DNA of 64,000 nucleotides from Typha latifolia (Eukaryota; Streptophyta; Magnoliopsida; Poales; Typhaceae): contig CM034102.1 of assembly GCA_019914945.1 (NCBI GenBank), positions 62,001-126,000 of the forward strand. Reading direction: 5' to 3'. Shown here in pieces: positions 21,419 to 35,450 of this stretch. The position numbers and the translations under genes are program-made. The notes under the pieces were generated by a model. That model had not been told where the DNA came from, made no database searches, and saw only the letters and a list, made by a program, of their open reading frames with translations. Position 1 is the stretch's first letter, and each line of letters starts with the position of its first letter.

Positions 21419-23671
21419 ATGGAGCGTCGCGAACTCGGTAACACGGGCCTCAAGCTGAGTTGCCTCGGCTTCGGCGCCTCCCCACTCGGCAACGTCTTCG
21501 GCCAAGTCAGCCCTGACGCCGCCCTCTCCACCGTCCGCCGCGCCTTCGAACTCGGCATCAACTTCTTCGACACCTCCCCGTCCGTGCAAAACCCCCCAAA
21601 ACCCTCACCTTTCCTTATCTCCCTGTTCTTACTAATATATTTCGATCCCGTAATTCTTTTGTAGGTACTATGGTGGCACGGTCTCCGAGATGGTTCTCGG
21701 CAACTGCCTCGAAGCCCTCGCCGTTCCCCGTAATGACATCGTTGTTTCCACCAAGTGCGGACGCTATGCCGACGGCTTCGATTTCAGCGCCGAGAGGGTT
21801 ACCAAGAGCATCGACGAGAGCCTCGCCCGCCTCAAGCTCGACTACGTCGACATTCTCCATTGCCACGATATCGAGTTCGGATCCCTCGATCAGGTCCTTT
21901 TTCCTTCTCCCCTCCTCGATTCTTCAACAAAGGTCTCACCTTTTTCTGTTGGGGTTGCGATTTAGATTGTGAACGAGACGATTCCCGCTCTCCAGAAGAT
22001 TAAGGAGGCGGGGAAGACTCGATTTATTGGGATCACGGGTCTTCCTCTCGGGGTCTTTACCTACGTCCTCGATCGGGTGCCGCCTGGGTCGGTTGATGTG
22101 ATTCTTTCCTACTGCCATTATGGGATCAATGATACGGCGCTTGTGGATTTGCTTCCTTATCTAAAGAGCAAAGGGGTTGGTGTGATTAGTGCCTCTCCGC
22201 TTTCCATGGGCCTTCTTACTGAGAGTGGTCCACCGGATTGGCACCCTGCATCTGCACAACTTAAGGTAGTTCTTTTTCTTGGTTTGCAATGTGATTCTTA
22301 AGGTTGTTGCTGAACCTATAGAGCAGATATATTTCATTAGAAAGTTGTAAAGATTGCAACTTTGAAGTAATTACCTGATAAACTTATGTAAGCGAAAGTA
22401 CTTATTTGATAGTGCATATATTTTATTAGGTATAAACCATAAAGCTGGTCAAATTGGAAGATCTATTTCTGTGTATGTACGTATGAGTTGTGTATCTAAA
22501 TTCTAAAGAATAACTAAAATGAAAGGTGTATATATATGAACACGACATCCTGTTAAATTGCTCACTTGCAAGATTCTTATAATTTTCATCTATTATATTA
22601 GGCGCAGTTGTTGTCGTGCACATAGATTTACTTCATTTAGCATTTCTACATCTTTGATCTTAGTATGCAGTTGGCATTGCATAATTATCTGCTGTCTAGG
22701 TGTTGAACAAACTTTAAAAATCCAGTTGTATTTGCTCCATTTTCAGTCTGCTTGTAGAGCTGCGGTAGATCATTGTAAGAAGAAGGGGAAGAACATCTCA
22801 AAGGTAGCCCTGCAGTACAGCTTGATGAATAAGGAAATTTCCACTGTGCTTGTTGGAATGAATTCTCCCAAACAGGTCTGGAATCATTTCTCATGTATAT
22901 GAACCCTCCATGGATTGTTATTTTCAAGAGTTCTTTAGGGAGTATTATTGTTCCATTAAGTTGTCTTTGATTGTCAAGGTTATCCTTTTGGCCTAGCAGA
23001 TACTCGGGTTCTGATTATTTAAAAATTGTTCTGTTTTCCTCCTATAGAATGTAGAAGAAGATTGTCATAGTTTAATATGTTTAAGATGTGCACGAGTAGG
23101 AATTAGATGGTATAAGGATATCTAAAAGTTTTGGAAGAAGAAGCACCTAAACTCATTGGATAATCATGTAGGCAGCAAGGTTGACATGATCACACCACAG
23201 CTACCATATTGATTGATAAGAACTGATCAGGTGAATTTGACATATAGTTACCAGTTACATAGGAACTTCTTATCCATATCAGATTAGCTGACAACTGATC
23301 CACTGAAGTTGATCTCTAGTTGCACTTAGAGCTTCCTACTTTTAACCAATAGCAGCTAGTAATTCCACCATGCGACCCTGTATTCTGGTTTATCATGAAT
23401 TACGAGTTTTACTATAGTGTCTTCCAGACATGCCATACTGAGGGCCAAACAGATATATGTAAAAATAACTCAAGTCTTATTCTTATATAGCTGTTACTGT
23501 AGAGTGTATGTTCCTATTGTATCAACGCACTATTTGCAGGTTGAGGAGAATACTGCTGCTGCATTGGAACTATCTAATGTTGGAATAGACGAGGAACTTT
23601 TGCATGAAGTTGAAGCTATCCTACAGCCCATTAAGAACCAGACCTGGCCTAGTGGTATTCAGGAAAGCTAA
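21419..23671 (+). CDS. GALDH: L-galactose 1-dehydrogenase (ascorbate synthesis)
   Basis: Oxidises L-galactose to L-galactono-1,4-lactone with NAD+ in the cytosol, the next-to-last step of the Smirnoff-Wheeler ascorbate pathway. Five exons (21419-21579, 21665-21893, 21966-22265, 22747-22875, 23540-23671) join in frame to 316 residues, matching the family. It is an aldo-keto reductase: the N-terminus reads RRELGNTGLKLSCLGFGASP, then NFFDTSPYYGGTVSE holds the catalytic Asp and Tyr, VVSTKCGRY the Lys and DILHCHDIE the His. ITGLPLGVFTYVLDRVPPGS and SASPLSMGLLTESGPPDWHP are characteristic of this enzyme rather than of other AKRs. Exon 1 is very GC-rich and later exons are not. The intron 1 donor is GTCCGT, a weak match beyond GT. 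Confidence 0.96.
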
Positions 23672-25347
23672 AGATAATTCCTAACAATAAAGTAATGCAC
23701 GTGGAGTTGCTTCCTAATGTTGTGCTTCATAGGATTTCGAATATCCATTTAAAGCATGAAAATTTGCAGGTCTGATTTGCTGGCAGTAGATTTATGATTC
23801 TGGAGGGTGAGGAAGAGACAGAAATGATCTTTTAATGTTCTTGGAGATTGATCTATTTGAATGTTCTTGGATATTGGTTTGGTTTAAAATAACTGGATGC
23901 TGTCGCATTAGTTGTCTATCTAAATCCAGTTTGCATCAAAATAAATGATAATAATTTTGGTGGATCAGAACATTGATGTGCATGGTGATGTTCATATCCT
24001 GATACTTGATTATTTGAAGGATGGGTGGAGAGCACCTTGTTATCGCCTAGGGCATATGCTGAGGAGAATGAGCCCACTGAAATAATTTGTTTTCACAGGT
24101 ACCATTGTCCCTATCACTCCACATGGAGAGCTAAACTCCCTGAAGTACCTTTGCAGGATTCAATGCCAAAAATTGTTGAACGTAAAACCACTTCAGGTTT
24201 ATGCCAAAACGTATATCCGATTGTCCCAGTAGCAGGATGTAGCAACGGTAGACTACGCGGTGCCTAATGACATGGTATCTAAAGATATCAATCAACTTAA
24301 GTTAAAGTGATTGCAAGAGGATCATCACATAGGCATAACTTTGTCCCTCAGACTACAATGGACCATGTTATCATCAATTATCATCAGAAGGAAGGGAACC
24401 AACAAAAAGGCTTCAGTACTCATTTGATTTTATAACTCCTGTAGGCCAATTCTCTGCCCAAAAACTTGTTGGCTATGGGCCGGCTAAGACCGCCCAGCAT
24501 TTGCTAATACATACACTTATTATCATACAGTGGCACCCAATGCAACCAATCTCTGGAATTTGAGAGAAAGTAGTAACGAGTTTAAGTCAGTCATATGGGC
24601 TTCTGTCATCATCAACGCGATCTTCATTCACCAAGGGTCTGCTCCTGGACTTGAAAAGGATTTATGGGATGAAAACATCAGCTGAGATGACCCATGTTCT
24701 CCTATAATCATCCTCTCCTCCTATAAATGTCCTGTCCAGTCTTTCAGTATCCAGATCTAACACTGCCTAACATAGATCTTGTTAAGTAAAAAAGAAGAAA
24801 GGAAATGGACCCATCAGTCACGGTTTACACTCACTCCAGCTGACACAATCACATTGAAACAATATATAGAAAGCAGGAACTGATTCAGCTTCATTCAACC
24901 ACCAAGTTGTCAGATCTTTTCCACAAGAAGCCAACACCAGTGCCAATTGTGTCAAATTCAAAGCTGAAGCAAGTTACCATTGTCGTCAGTCAATCGATGC
25001 CTCCCATCAAGCAAGTCTTCATAATTGCATGATCCTGTGGAGTCCGACCGAATTAAGGAGCCTCCATGCATTATAATGTGCCTGCATCCCTGGAAAAAGA
25101 AACAGTACAAGGCAATACAATGTTCTGAGCCACCAACCATCATGTTTGAAGTTACATATCCATATAAGTTTAGACAAAAGCATCACGAGGGTTGGGGTTT
25201 GATTTGAAGATGTGCGCGGCAGCACTGCCCCCAGCATGCCACCTGCTGCATCAATTATAATTTGGATGTGCCACAGAGGAGCAAGATTAACCAATGAGGC
25301 CAACTGTAACACATCGATCTAAGATTTTCTTTTCCTTTTCTGATTAA
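23672..25347. other. Intergenic between convergent GALDH and FIPS5
   Basis: It holds the 3'UTR of GALDH and, on the other strand, the 3' flank of FIPS5. Small open frames here have no recognisable features. Confidence 0.5.
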
Positions 25348-28300
25348 TCAACTCCCAGTCCACCTTCTTTTGCGTGCTGGTCGCTCCAGTTTTACCTCCA
25401 TATCAGCAGCTTCATTCTGGGGAGTATGCACTTCATTCTCCACCTTTCTGTTTGTTCCTGTCTCCTCACCTGGCAAGAGAGGTTTGAAGCGCTCACTTCG
25501 TCTCTTAAGCTTAGCTACCGTGTCCAGATGGCGATCCCGATTTCCCCCCATCTTCTCCGCAACTTGACCAGTATCACCACCCTTGGGATCCACATCGCCA
25601 ACATTATCGGTACCTTCAGTGTTGCCAACTACATCTTCCTGTATGATATCAACATTGGAACCTGCAACCTCCTTCGCAACCTTAGAAGTAGAGAATGTCT
25701 TTGTGCTGTCAATTGTAATATAATCTCTTTCATCGTGGCTAGTCCAACGCTCCAATTTAGACCGTCCCCTTCTTGAATCCTCTAGGTTCTCATCATCCGA
25801 AGCAAGATCTTCATCCTCTTGCTTCATAAAAGAAACATCTGGTTCTTGGTGAATTTGGGTATGCCCCTTTTTTGATAATATTGCAGAAGTAATACTACTG
25901 CTTTCTTGCTCACTTGTACCTCCCATGATGCTCTGATCAAGACGAGGTGGTAAATTATTCACAAGCATGTAATCTCATAAGATGGAGTTTGCTAAGAGAA
26001 TGCAGTAAGTAACTAAGTTTATATCAACCTACATCAACATGATAAGTTTATCATGTCATACTTCTCATTGTGACTTCTTATAAGAAGCCTCCAGCATATG
26101 AAAATAGTCAAAGTGCAGAAGGATAGCATCATTTCAACAAATGTACTTACTGATATCACAGAGGATCAAATCCTATAGAATATCTGAAAATCAAGCAAGA
26201 AAAATCTGGAAGCAAAAAAAATTGCAAAAGCAGCTTCTGAAATCCGTGTATATTGATTAATTTTCATATGACGATTTAGCCAATTTCAGGTAGAGGTAAC
26301 TTCAAGTTAGACATCCGTCCTGATTAAAGGTAAAAGAAGGGTAATCTTTAGACATAACAAGGTAACATATCCTAGATGAACGCCATCTTCATTTACGAGT
26401 GACATACTACAGTACAATTTGGAAAGCTAACTAATGCTTTTCTTCAAATTAATATAGAAGCCTAGTCTCATCAAACAAACAGCAAAATTCTGCCAGTTAT
26501 CAAGTCATACCTTCTTATTGCGGTTAGCAATGCTGTCCTCATGCCTCCCTTTGCCAGGTCCCCGTGTGTTTTGCTCAATAGGTTCTTTCAATTTTTTTGT
26601 ACTTACACTGTTTCTTTCCCTATAGATCTGTTGACGATCATGGTAAGGGTTTGTTCTTTCATGCCTTGAACCTCTTTCATCATTGTTTAGCTGCTTGTCC
26701 CGTGAATGCACATCCCCACGTCCTTTATGGTGCATAGCATTCTCTTCCCCAGATCGATCTCTCTGGGGCCGCTCATTTTGCCTTCTACGATCTTTTTCCT
26801 GATAATCCTTATCAAAACCTATGGATTTCGAGTCCTCCTTATCCCTGGCACTCCCCACTCGGCCACTCCTAACTGCTCCTCGTCCTTCTTCTCTCTCACG
26901 GTGTATCAATGTATTATCATGGGGTTGCTTGTGTCGCTGCCTATCCTCTTTCTCCCTGATACGACCGCCATCATCTTTGTGTTTAGCGGAATAATGTTCC
27001 TCTGCCTTGTCTCTCATTCTAATGATATCTTCTCTTCTCCTCTGATCTATACCATCATCCCTTTCCCTCTTACTCCGGCTGGAATCTTCCCTGGCCCGGA
27101 AACCATGCGAGGACTGTTCCTTATCAGCTTTTCCTCTCTTTAAAGTTTCTTCATCCTTTTTTTTCCTAATGTGAGAATCATCTAAGCTATCACGACGACT
27201 CATTGTGGCATCATCTCTCTCCCTCTGCCTTGAACCCCTATCTTTACTGTGGCCTCTCCAATCACCATCATCCATCCGTTTTTTCAGATGAATATAACTA
27301 TCTCTATCATTCCTTTCACTTGACCTTATCTTATCCCTCTGCCTTGAACTTGCTTCTGCACTCTGCTCCCGCCTTATTTCTTCAACTCGTCTACTATGAA
27401 TATTATCCTCTCTCCTGTGCCACACATCTGCTTCTCTAGGCCTCTCAAAACTTCTGCCTCGAACAGCATGTGTAGAGGCAGAATCAATATCTCTATGTCC
27501 ATAAGGGTGATATATATCTTCCTTCCCTCTGGAAGCTATCCGGCTTCTATCAATCTCTCTAGCATCCTGATGGTATTCATCCTTTGTAAGAAGGTTATGT
27601 TCCTCCCTTTCACGGCGCCTTTTTGAATCACTCATCTGCCTAAGACGGCCATCTTGCATTACTTCTTCACCTTGCTCAGAATGCCTCTGATATTCCTTAC
27701 TGCTCCCAGATTTTGCTCTACTGTTGTCACTATGTGAGGTCGGTATTTCACCTTCATCACAATTATCCTGAATAACAGGTTGTTCAACCTGAGAACTTGG
27801 CTTTTGCTTTTTGCCAGAACGAACTAAGCTGTCATTGACAATCTCACTGGATACATGAAAATCCGAATTACCATCCTCTCCTTCTGCTTCAATGCTATCA
27901 CCCAAAGCAACCTTGTCATCATGTTCATCAGATCTATCTTCACTGCTCAACTCCTTTGAAGCTTCAACTGCAACAGAAGGTGATACTTCCAAAGTCTCCT
28001 TAATCTCAGTGCTTTCAACCTCTCTGTGATCATAATCATCCTTGTCTGAACTGGCAGGTTGGCAAAGGATTACATCATCAGAATTTTCGCCACTCATGCT
28101 GGAGTGCCTTCTACGTGATATACCTTCAGGCGACCTGAAAAATATCAGAAAGTAATTTTATTCTGGATATATTTTACTTATGTTTGACAAGAATAGTTAA
28201 TAACTAATACCATTTGGTTTTCACAATCCATAGACAAAACTTTGCGAAGAAATTAAGAACGGGGAATGCACTAAAATGAAAGAACTGGGAAACCCGGTAG

Positions 28301-31300
28301 TGGCAACAACAAAGAGATGCTTTGCATAATTTGACTTATGTATTCAGTCAACAAGACCTGAAGTAGATACTAAATCCATGTACATTTTCTTGCTTCCAAT
28401 GTACACAAAAGCTAGTGAAAAGATGTGCCTTTAAAAAAAGTCTTGCCACTCTTTCTAGGCGCTTCTTTCTTCAAGGTATCATCTTCATGCATTGAAAAGG
28501 GCAACTACACATAACAGCAATATACTCACCGAAACCTAAAATACTAGGCATATGATCTGAAGAAGATTGCAAACTAAGTTCTGGATCATAAGATTCTATG
28601 AGCTGTCTGTGATGTAGCTTAAACCACTCAGACCTTACCTGCAAGAGCTGTTGTTGTGTTGCTTTGTCATGATTATAAATCAGTTGACCTAACAGTTATT
28701 GTAAGAGTTTGGATATCACATTACAATGCAAGTATAGAATGTAGCAAGAGATATGTCATAACTCTCAGAGTAACTTCTCGATAAACCTTTCCTGAAAAGT
28801 GATATAATATGCACTAATCTTCTGTCAAAAATGATTCTATAAAGTTCCAGTATGATGTTCAAAAGAATTCATGGTTATCCATTTCACTGTTTTTTGTCAT
28901 TTTCATGTTACATGGGAAGGATGGTCTCTACGCGCGACATACATGCAATAGCCAAAAAACAGCTGTTGACATTGGGATGTCTGCACACATGGATCTGTTG
29001 ATTATATCCTACAAAGTATAGGAACCTTTGATAAACCAATGGTTGTATTCAATAGCAGTTAAGCAGCAGAAACAGAACTTCTTCTCGCGACAGTGCAACT
29101 CGCTTTCTCATAGGCAGATGGTCAGCTTTGTTGAGGCAGGGACGGGCGGAGGCCATACCACAAGGAAAGGCCCCTCATCTGGTTCTAATCAGCATTTTTT
29201 TTTTTGGCATAATAGGTACGGCAGATTTTGAGAATCGAGAGACACCTCTTGAGGACTGTATCAGACTATCAAAGCTTTACTTTGTACGTAAACCAATGGC
29301 ATTGTTAGCATAGAATTATCCAAGTTATAAGCAATGAGTATCTACATTTTATCTAGCATTACTACCTCAACAAATCCACCATATATCTGTCCAAATAAGA
29401 GATATAATCATCCCACAAGGTAACATTATTGAACTAAGCACAATTAAAGCAAGTCTACAATGAATAATATACCTCTCACTACGATGTATACCCAAAGCTC
29501 CACCATGTACAGGACTCCTCATTTTAGAATTGGAAGGGTACTGAACAGGTGCCTCGATAGAGAAGGGTGATAAATCATCTCCTTTGGTTGGTCGTCTAGT
29601 AGCATCCCGTTTATTCCCCTTGAAATTATGAGGCAAGGGTTCCACATATTCTGATGTAGCATGTCTTTCAACCTCTTCAATCTCATGGGAGCCTTTAAAC
29701 CGATCTCCTTGGAAAGCTTTATCAGGTTGTGCTACTGCACCATTAAACCCACTTTGATCATCCAAAGAGTCCTCCAACGCAATCTGTTTATGGAAGCCTT
29801 TAGTTTGCAATATACGGTACTGTGATATTTTTAATTAATACATACTACAAAATGAATATAGAAGATCAAAGAATAAAACAAAATATACAGCAGTACAGTA
29901 TTATTCTAATTCATATAGAAGATGAAAACTCACCTCTATAATTGCATCTGCATCACGCATCCGAGGTGGCCTGGTGTCTATAGAGGGAAGGCGTTCACCA
30001 TAACCACCTTCAACCTGTATGGCTCTCCCAGTTGGCTGGATGACAATTATCATAAATACAAAATTAAGAACTAGGTACTTTTAAGAATGAGGCAATAAAG
30101 AAAGATATTTTGATCTTAGAAATAAGCAGCAACCAGAGGCTGTAAAATATAGTAGTTGGGAAATATAAAATCTAGGATATCAGACAAGGACGAGATCTTA
30201 CTAATGGTGGTCTTATGTTTACAGGTCCTCTTCCTTGGCCATTAAAATCAACTAGGCCAGTATCTGCTTTGCCATGATGCCTGTTATCAGAGGAAATATC
30301 ATGATGACCTGCTGCAGCAGCAGCAAGTTCAGGGGGTAAATCTGGATCATACTCCTGAAATCATAAGAACAATGAAAAATTAAAACATAAGAGAGAGAAA
30401 TCAATGACTGTCTATAGCATCCTCAAATAAAGTATAACCTGCTCTGATCGCCCGCTCTCGTAAACGCGGATTTTGCTTTGCATCGTAGACTCCAAACGTA
30501 GTTGGTCCTGATAATAATAGATAAAGATAAAATTCCTTAAAAGGTACATCCAAATCTAGCATAAAAGAAGTGGAAAATAGACAATCACTTGCCAGCTGTT
30601 TGCAGTAATCTTTCCACTTCTCCTCATCCAGTCCAAAGTTGAAAAAATCTGAAATATCAACACCAGGATGTCTCCATGGTTTTTCCTCAAAACTATCAAT
30701 CTCAATATCAAATACTGTCCTGAAAAATTAAGCAATTGGAAAACGAAAACATCAGGATCTAGAAATCCAGAAAAGTACTTTTTGGTTTTTACTGATTTCA
30801 TTCATGAGGAACTCCACAGAAATCAGCTAGCACACATCCTGGAATTCTCAGGAAGAAAAGCGCAGATGACAATCAATTTATCCATAAGTTGATTGTAAAG
30901 GGCTACTGGTAGAAATAAAGTTCTGAGACATAAAATGAAGATTCAACAGTCCATACAACTCATAGCCTGCAACTTATCACTCTTGGGATTTGGTAGGGGC
31001 ATCCATCTACAAGGAAATTTTAGATAAGAAGAACACAGATAAGATGCCACCAAACACATTAAAGCTATACCTGCTGCTACATAACAGAAGTACACGCATT
31101 TTGAAAACTATCCTTATTTGTTTTTTAAAAACTTTGCAATCAAAATTTGTAAAAAAATCATGGATCAGTTGCTAGAAAATTGATGAAGCAACTTGGACAT
31201 TTACATGTTAAGGAGCACCATGCCTAATAATAACATACTGAGAGCATATTATCCATCTACACTGAACCAGCTTTTATTGCATACCCCACTACTAAGCTAG

Positions 31301-33696
31301 TGAGCTATATTTTCATAAACATCCAACAATAAGGAAAAACGAGGAAATCCAACTTCATGATCATATATTATGTAGTATGCAACAAGAATAGTCTACCATA
31401 CTGGTCACAGACTGCAATCCGACCCATGCTGTAATGGACTATCTAATTATACAGTAAACAAGAAACAACCTAAACTGTCATCATCAACAAAACAAAAATT
31501 CAGAAACATTTTCATGGAATTAAACCAAAGAAAGAAAAATATATTTGCAACAAGCATGTCAACTACCAAGCTTACTTATGTGGGGGAAGGCTAAAGTCTA
31601 GTCCGCTGCCAAATGCACGGGCTGATGAATTATTGGTCCAAGCCCCGTAACTAGAAGGGAAGCCTTTCTGTGCATTTGTAATGCCCCTACCTCCAGCAGG
31701 TCTCCAATCACCTCTCCCTCGACCAGCAATAGGCCCAGAGGATAACGAAGGACGAACTTGACCTGGAAGACCTATAGCACCACTGATAGGGCTCCCAGAC
31801 ACAGGTGCTGCACCAGGTCTTATATACTGCATTACAAGGAAAATAAGAATCAATAACTTAGGAGGACATAAAACATCGAGAGATAAAAGACCACTGAATT
31901 GCCAACCAATCACTGTTGAATGCTCTGAAAATGGAAGAAGCTGTAAGATATATGACACTCAAACTGCATAATGTTTCTCTCGATTATCAATACACAACCA
32001 GACTCATAAAATGGAAAATTAGATAACACAATGGTCACTAGTTGTGAAGCTATGGCGCCAAGAACATTTTCTCAATTTATATTGATTTTCCGAGAGTACC
32101 TTCTACTGCTAAACTATCAGAAAGGAATTCAATGTTTGGAATGAGTTAGAAATACATCTCCCAATACATCGTAAACTAATATGAGATCGAAGAACAATAA
32201 AAGTGAACAATATTCAGTCAGTATGCCACTAACTCCTTCCTTTCTGCAGAACTTGTAGAAACATACTGCAATAACTGCCAAACTTAAGTAAACAAGTGAA
32301 AGAGAGGTAATCAATCTAAATAGTGGATAATGAGCCTAAATAATTATCAGGTTAGATCCCACAATATACTCAAGATGAAATGGAATATCTGGTATGAAAT
32401 AGATGTTAGAACATTTTTTGCGCACAGTCCAATGTGAAACCTTAAATCATAACTCTAATTAAACTTCACGTTGCAAATGATTTGTTTCCCAATTTTATAG
32501 TCTCTCTTTTGTTGATCATTTATATCAAAAGAAACTAACAAAAAAAAAAAAAAAAGAAGCTCCTACTCAATCCTTTGACTGACTCATTTGTTTCTTGGGT
32601 TTGGCCATAACAGGTTTTTATCCGAAACAAATATATTCAGAGCATTTCCAAGAATGTACTGTGAATGAAAAATGAATTCAGATAATTTCCAAATGATTAC
32701 TATTACATGATAATTAAAGAAAATCAAAAAGCAATTCGACAGGACAAAGAAGTCAAATTTACAATTTCTAAGAGTACTGCTTCGACATCACGACATAAAC
32801 TTGCTCAGAAAACTGACCTTGAACATAGAATGATGTTGTGCATGGAACCCATGATTGCTGTACCCAATCCTTGTAGCCGGAGCAGACCCAACAACACCGA
32901 TCCCTTTCCCTGCCTCCCCCAAATCCTTCACATCCCCCACGGCCTGCATACCCTCCTCCCCCCAATCTTGCTCATCCATGGCTGGAAGATGGCGATGTTG
33001 CTCTTCGCCACCGGTGACAATAACCAAATCCTCTTCGCCATCTTCGTCGTCATCGTCCTCGATTCCATCTTTCTCATCCCTATCACCGGGGAGCAACCCG
33101 TGGTTGTTATCATTCAAGACGATCTGGAGATCATCCTCGCTATCGCTGTCCCAGTCCTCGCTTGCCGACGGCTTTGAATCCCCGCCGTTCAAGACAAGAG
33201 ACGGCCCAATAGCAGCCGGAGCGGCCGGAGTCGCCGCGAGGCCAGGAATCACGAGGACCTGACCCAGATCGCCGACCTCCATGTTCTCCCCAATTCCACC
33301 ATCCACTTCTTGATTCTCAGACCCCTCGGTCTCATCCATATCAGCATCACCCTCTGGGATTTCGGAAACCCTAGCTCCCTCCTCTTTTGAAACCCCAGAC
33401 TTACCCTCCTCCCGAGGCCGGACCGGGACATCTTCTTCATCGTCGTCGTCGTTCCAATTTGCCGGAGGCTCCACGGCGGGAGGGGCGCGCCCAAGCATCC
33501 AGCCTTCGTCCCCATCCTCCGAAACGGATGCATCTATGGTTTTCGAAACGTGGGAGGATGATCGGAAGGGTTGGATCCGGTCGAATGAGATGACGCCAGC
33601 GAGGGGATCGGGGGATGATTTAACTGCGGCAGTGGAAGACGAGAAGGGATGAAGTACGTCGGTGTAGAGATCGCCGAACTCGTCGTCGTCTTCCAT
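25348..33696 (-). CDS. FIPS5: FIP1(V)-like polyadenylation factor
   Basis: Subunit of the nuclear cleavage and polyadenylation machinery; plant FIP1(V) contacts poly(A) polymerase, CPSF30 and RNA. Nine exons (32818-33696, 31576-31826, 30593-30719, 30439-30507, 30202-30354, 29934-30035, 29473-29783, 26511-28134, 25348-25932) give 1366 residues, all junctions in frame. The start is the ATG of MEDDDEFGDLYTDVL at 33696, not upstream near-cognate codons. Residues 1-293 are acidic. Exon 2 has a Gly/Arg patch (IAGRGRGDWRPAGGRG). Exon 3 holds the diagnostic Fip1 motif (DISDFFNFGLDEEKWKDYC). Exon 8 is a 541-residue Arg/Asp/Glu/Ser-rich region with many RERD, RDK and SRR repeats, typical of the large plant form. 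The C-terminus ends RKRRWTGS. Intron 3 uses a GC donor (GCAAGT at 30592-30587). Intron 7 (28135-29472) is the longest. Open frames on the plus strand across exon 8 are shadows of its biased composition. Confidence 0.95.
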
Positions 33697-34609
33697 CTCC
33701 AGAGAGAACTTCGTCGGAAAGAGAGGAAGGAGTGTCGCGAGGCGGCGGGGTTTCTGCAATAAATGGGGTAAATAATAGAGTTAATTTTTAATGTTGGTTA
33801 TCTCGAACTTAAATTAGATCATTACAACTAATTATTTAATATTTTAAAATAAAAAAGTAAAATATAATATGAAATACTTATTTTTGCCAAAATATAAATT
33901 ATCAACATCAATTACATCCAATTAGAAAAAAAAAAAGTTTAATTACATTTTACCTCCCTATATTTTCACTACATATCATTTTACCCTCGTGTACTATAAA
34001 AGCATACAAATACTCGCTTAGACATAATTAACAGAAGCCATGAAATTAACTTTTTAAGCCAAATGTTCTCATGTGATAAAGAAAATTGAAGAGTCTTTAC
34101 TCTAATTAGAAATAGAATAGTCTCCTTCTCAATTCTTTTGTTGTATTATTTCTTGTGAAGGTCTAACTGAAAATGCTTAGAAAAGATATGACCGGCTTAG
34201 AATCACTTCATGGTAACAACTTCTTTCTCATTGCTTCCTTAGCTTCTCCAACATTCAATAGTAACTCTGAGAGTTGTTTTTAAATAGTAACAAGAGATAA
34301 ATTGAGAGATGTATATTTAACTAAAAAATACTTGGGAAGAAAATGACGTGGAAAAGAAGAGGGGAAGCATAAGGAAGAAGATGAGGGTATAACTATCCAA
34401 AAATTATTTTTTTAGCTATTATAAGAGTAATTTAGTCTATCTAAAAATTATATAATACTTGCATGTGAGTTTTAACACATATGGATTTAGTTGTAATATG
34501 TGAGTTTAATTATAGTTTTTATGTGTGCTTTATTTTCTTAGATAACCTTAACTATATTTATTGAGTTTATGAGACTCTAATATTCATTAATCTGACAACA
34601 TATAAATTG
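33697..34609. other. Intergenic upstream of FIPS5
   Basis: Promoter and leader of FIPS5 followed by AT-rich DNA in which I see no gene or clear repeat. Confidence 0.5.
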
Positions 34610-35450
34610 ACAAAACCTTGGTTTGAAAATAGTCGATAATCTTCACGAATGCTTGTTACTTCATTTCCTCCACTGCCGGATAAATTCAAATAATCTCAGA
34701 ACTGATGGCACAGTTTGCTTCTTCTGTTTTCTCAAGTTTAAGAGTACATCGGGATAAAGGAAAAAAAGATGAGACATTTTTCTCTTACCACTTGTGCATT
34801 GTAGATCAGCTATAAAATTTCCCTTTTCCCATGCTCAACTGTAGTTACGCGGTTAAGAAGCTGTTAGGATTGAATGATTTCTTTCTCCTTGTGGCATTGC
34901 TGTGTTCTTCTCTCTTTCCCTGTCAGCCATTTTCCACCTGCTTGTTCTTGAGCCATATCTCATCGATCACGTATGACAAGAGCAATAACACTGTCATGGA
35001 AGTTTCAGAAGCAAGCAATCCTTCTTCTTGAGAACTATTGACGATAAGCCATTTACTATGACTGCTTCTGACTGAGAGATTTTAGACAATGTTGCTTTCT
35101 TGCATTCTTACTCATATGAGTTCTCTACCTGCATTGCTCGTAACTTTTTTCCTCGTCCAGTCTTTCAATACGTGCAGGTCATTGCCGGAACTCACAAACA
35201 GAGTCCTTTCTACAATTTTTGGAACTCGAATATCTTATTGATACCGCAGATCAAGTCAAATACACCAACACAAAGTGCCACACCATATAATTCAACAGGT
35301 TCATAACTATGCAAATGATCCTTGTTATATATGCAAAAGCTCAGGCTTGAAGAACAATGAGGACAAATGGTGGAGAAATTGTTGGGCAGGGAAGCGCTAT
35401 CTTTGAGAATTTTGGAGCATTCAGCTAGTTGTTTCCTAAATTAACTGATG
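34610..35450 (+). pseudogene. Inverted partial duplicate of DBR1 (intron 8, exon 9, intron 9)
   Basis: The plus strand here matches the minus strand of DBR1 at about 14820-15620 over roughly 0.8 kb, in the same order. The exon 9 counterpart is 35178-35298 and reads [20 protein letters not shown], against [20 protein letters not shown] in DBR1. By eye the exon is about 85-90% identical. Flanking intron sequence also matches, for example TTTTTCTCTTACC.CTTGTGCATTGTAG upstream and GTTATATATGCAAAA downstream, so this is a DNA duplication and not a processed copy. A one-base insertion after GATCAAGTCAA shifts the frame and produces an early TAA. No other DBR1 exon is seen, so it cannot encode an enzyme. 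Outer limits are approximate. Confidence 0.88.

Noticed and set aside
26706..27439. Open frames of up to 145 codons on the plus strand across FIPS5 exon 8
   Set aside because: They are shadows produced by the Arg/Glu/Ser-biased codons of the real minus-strand exon.
33697..33759. Upstream extension of FIPS5 by 21 codons
   Set aside because: It would need a TTG start. The ATG at 33696 begins the conserved acidic N-terminus.
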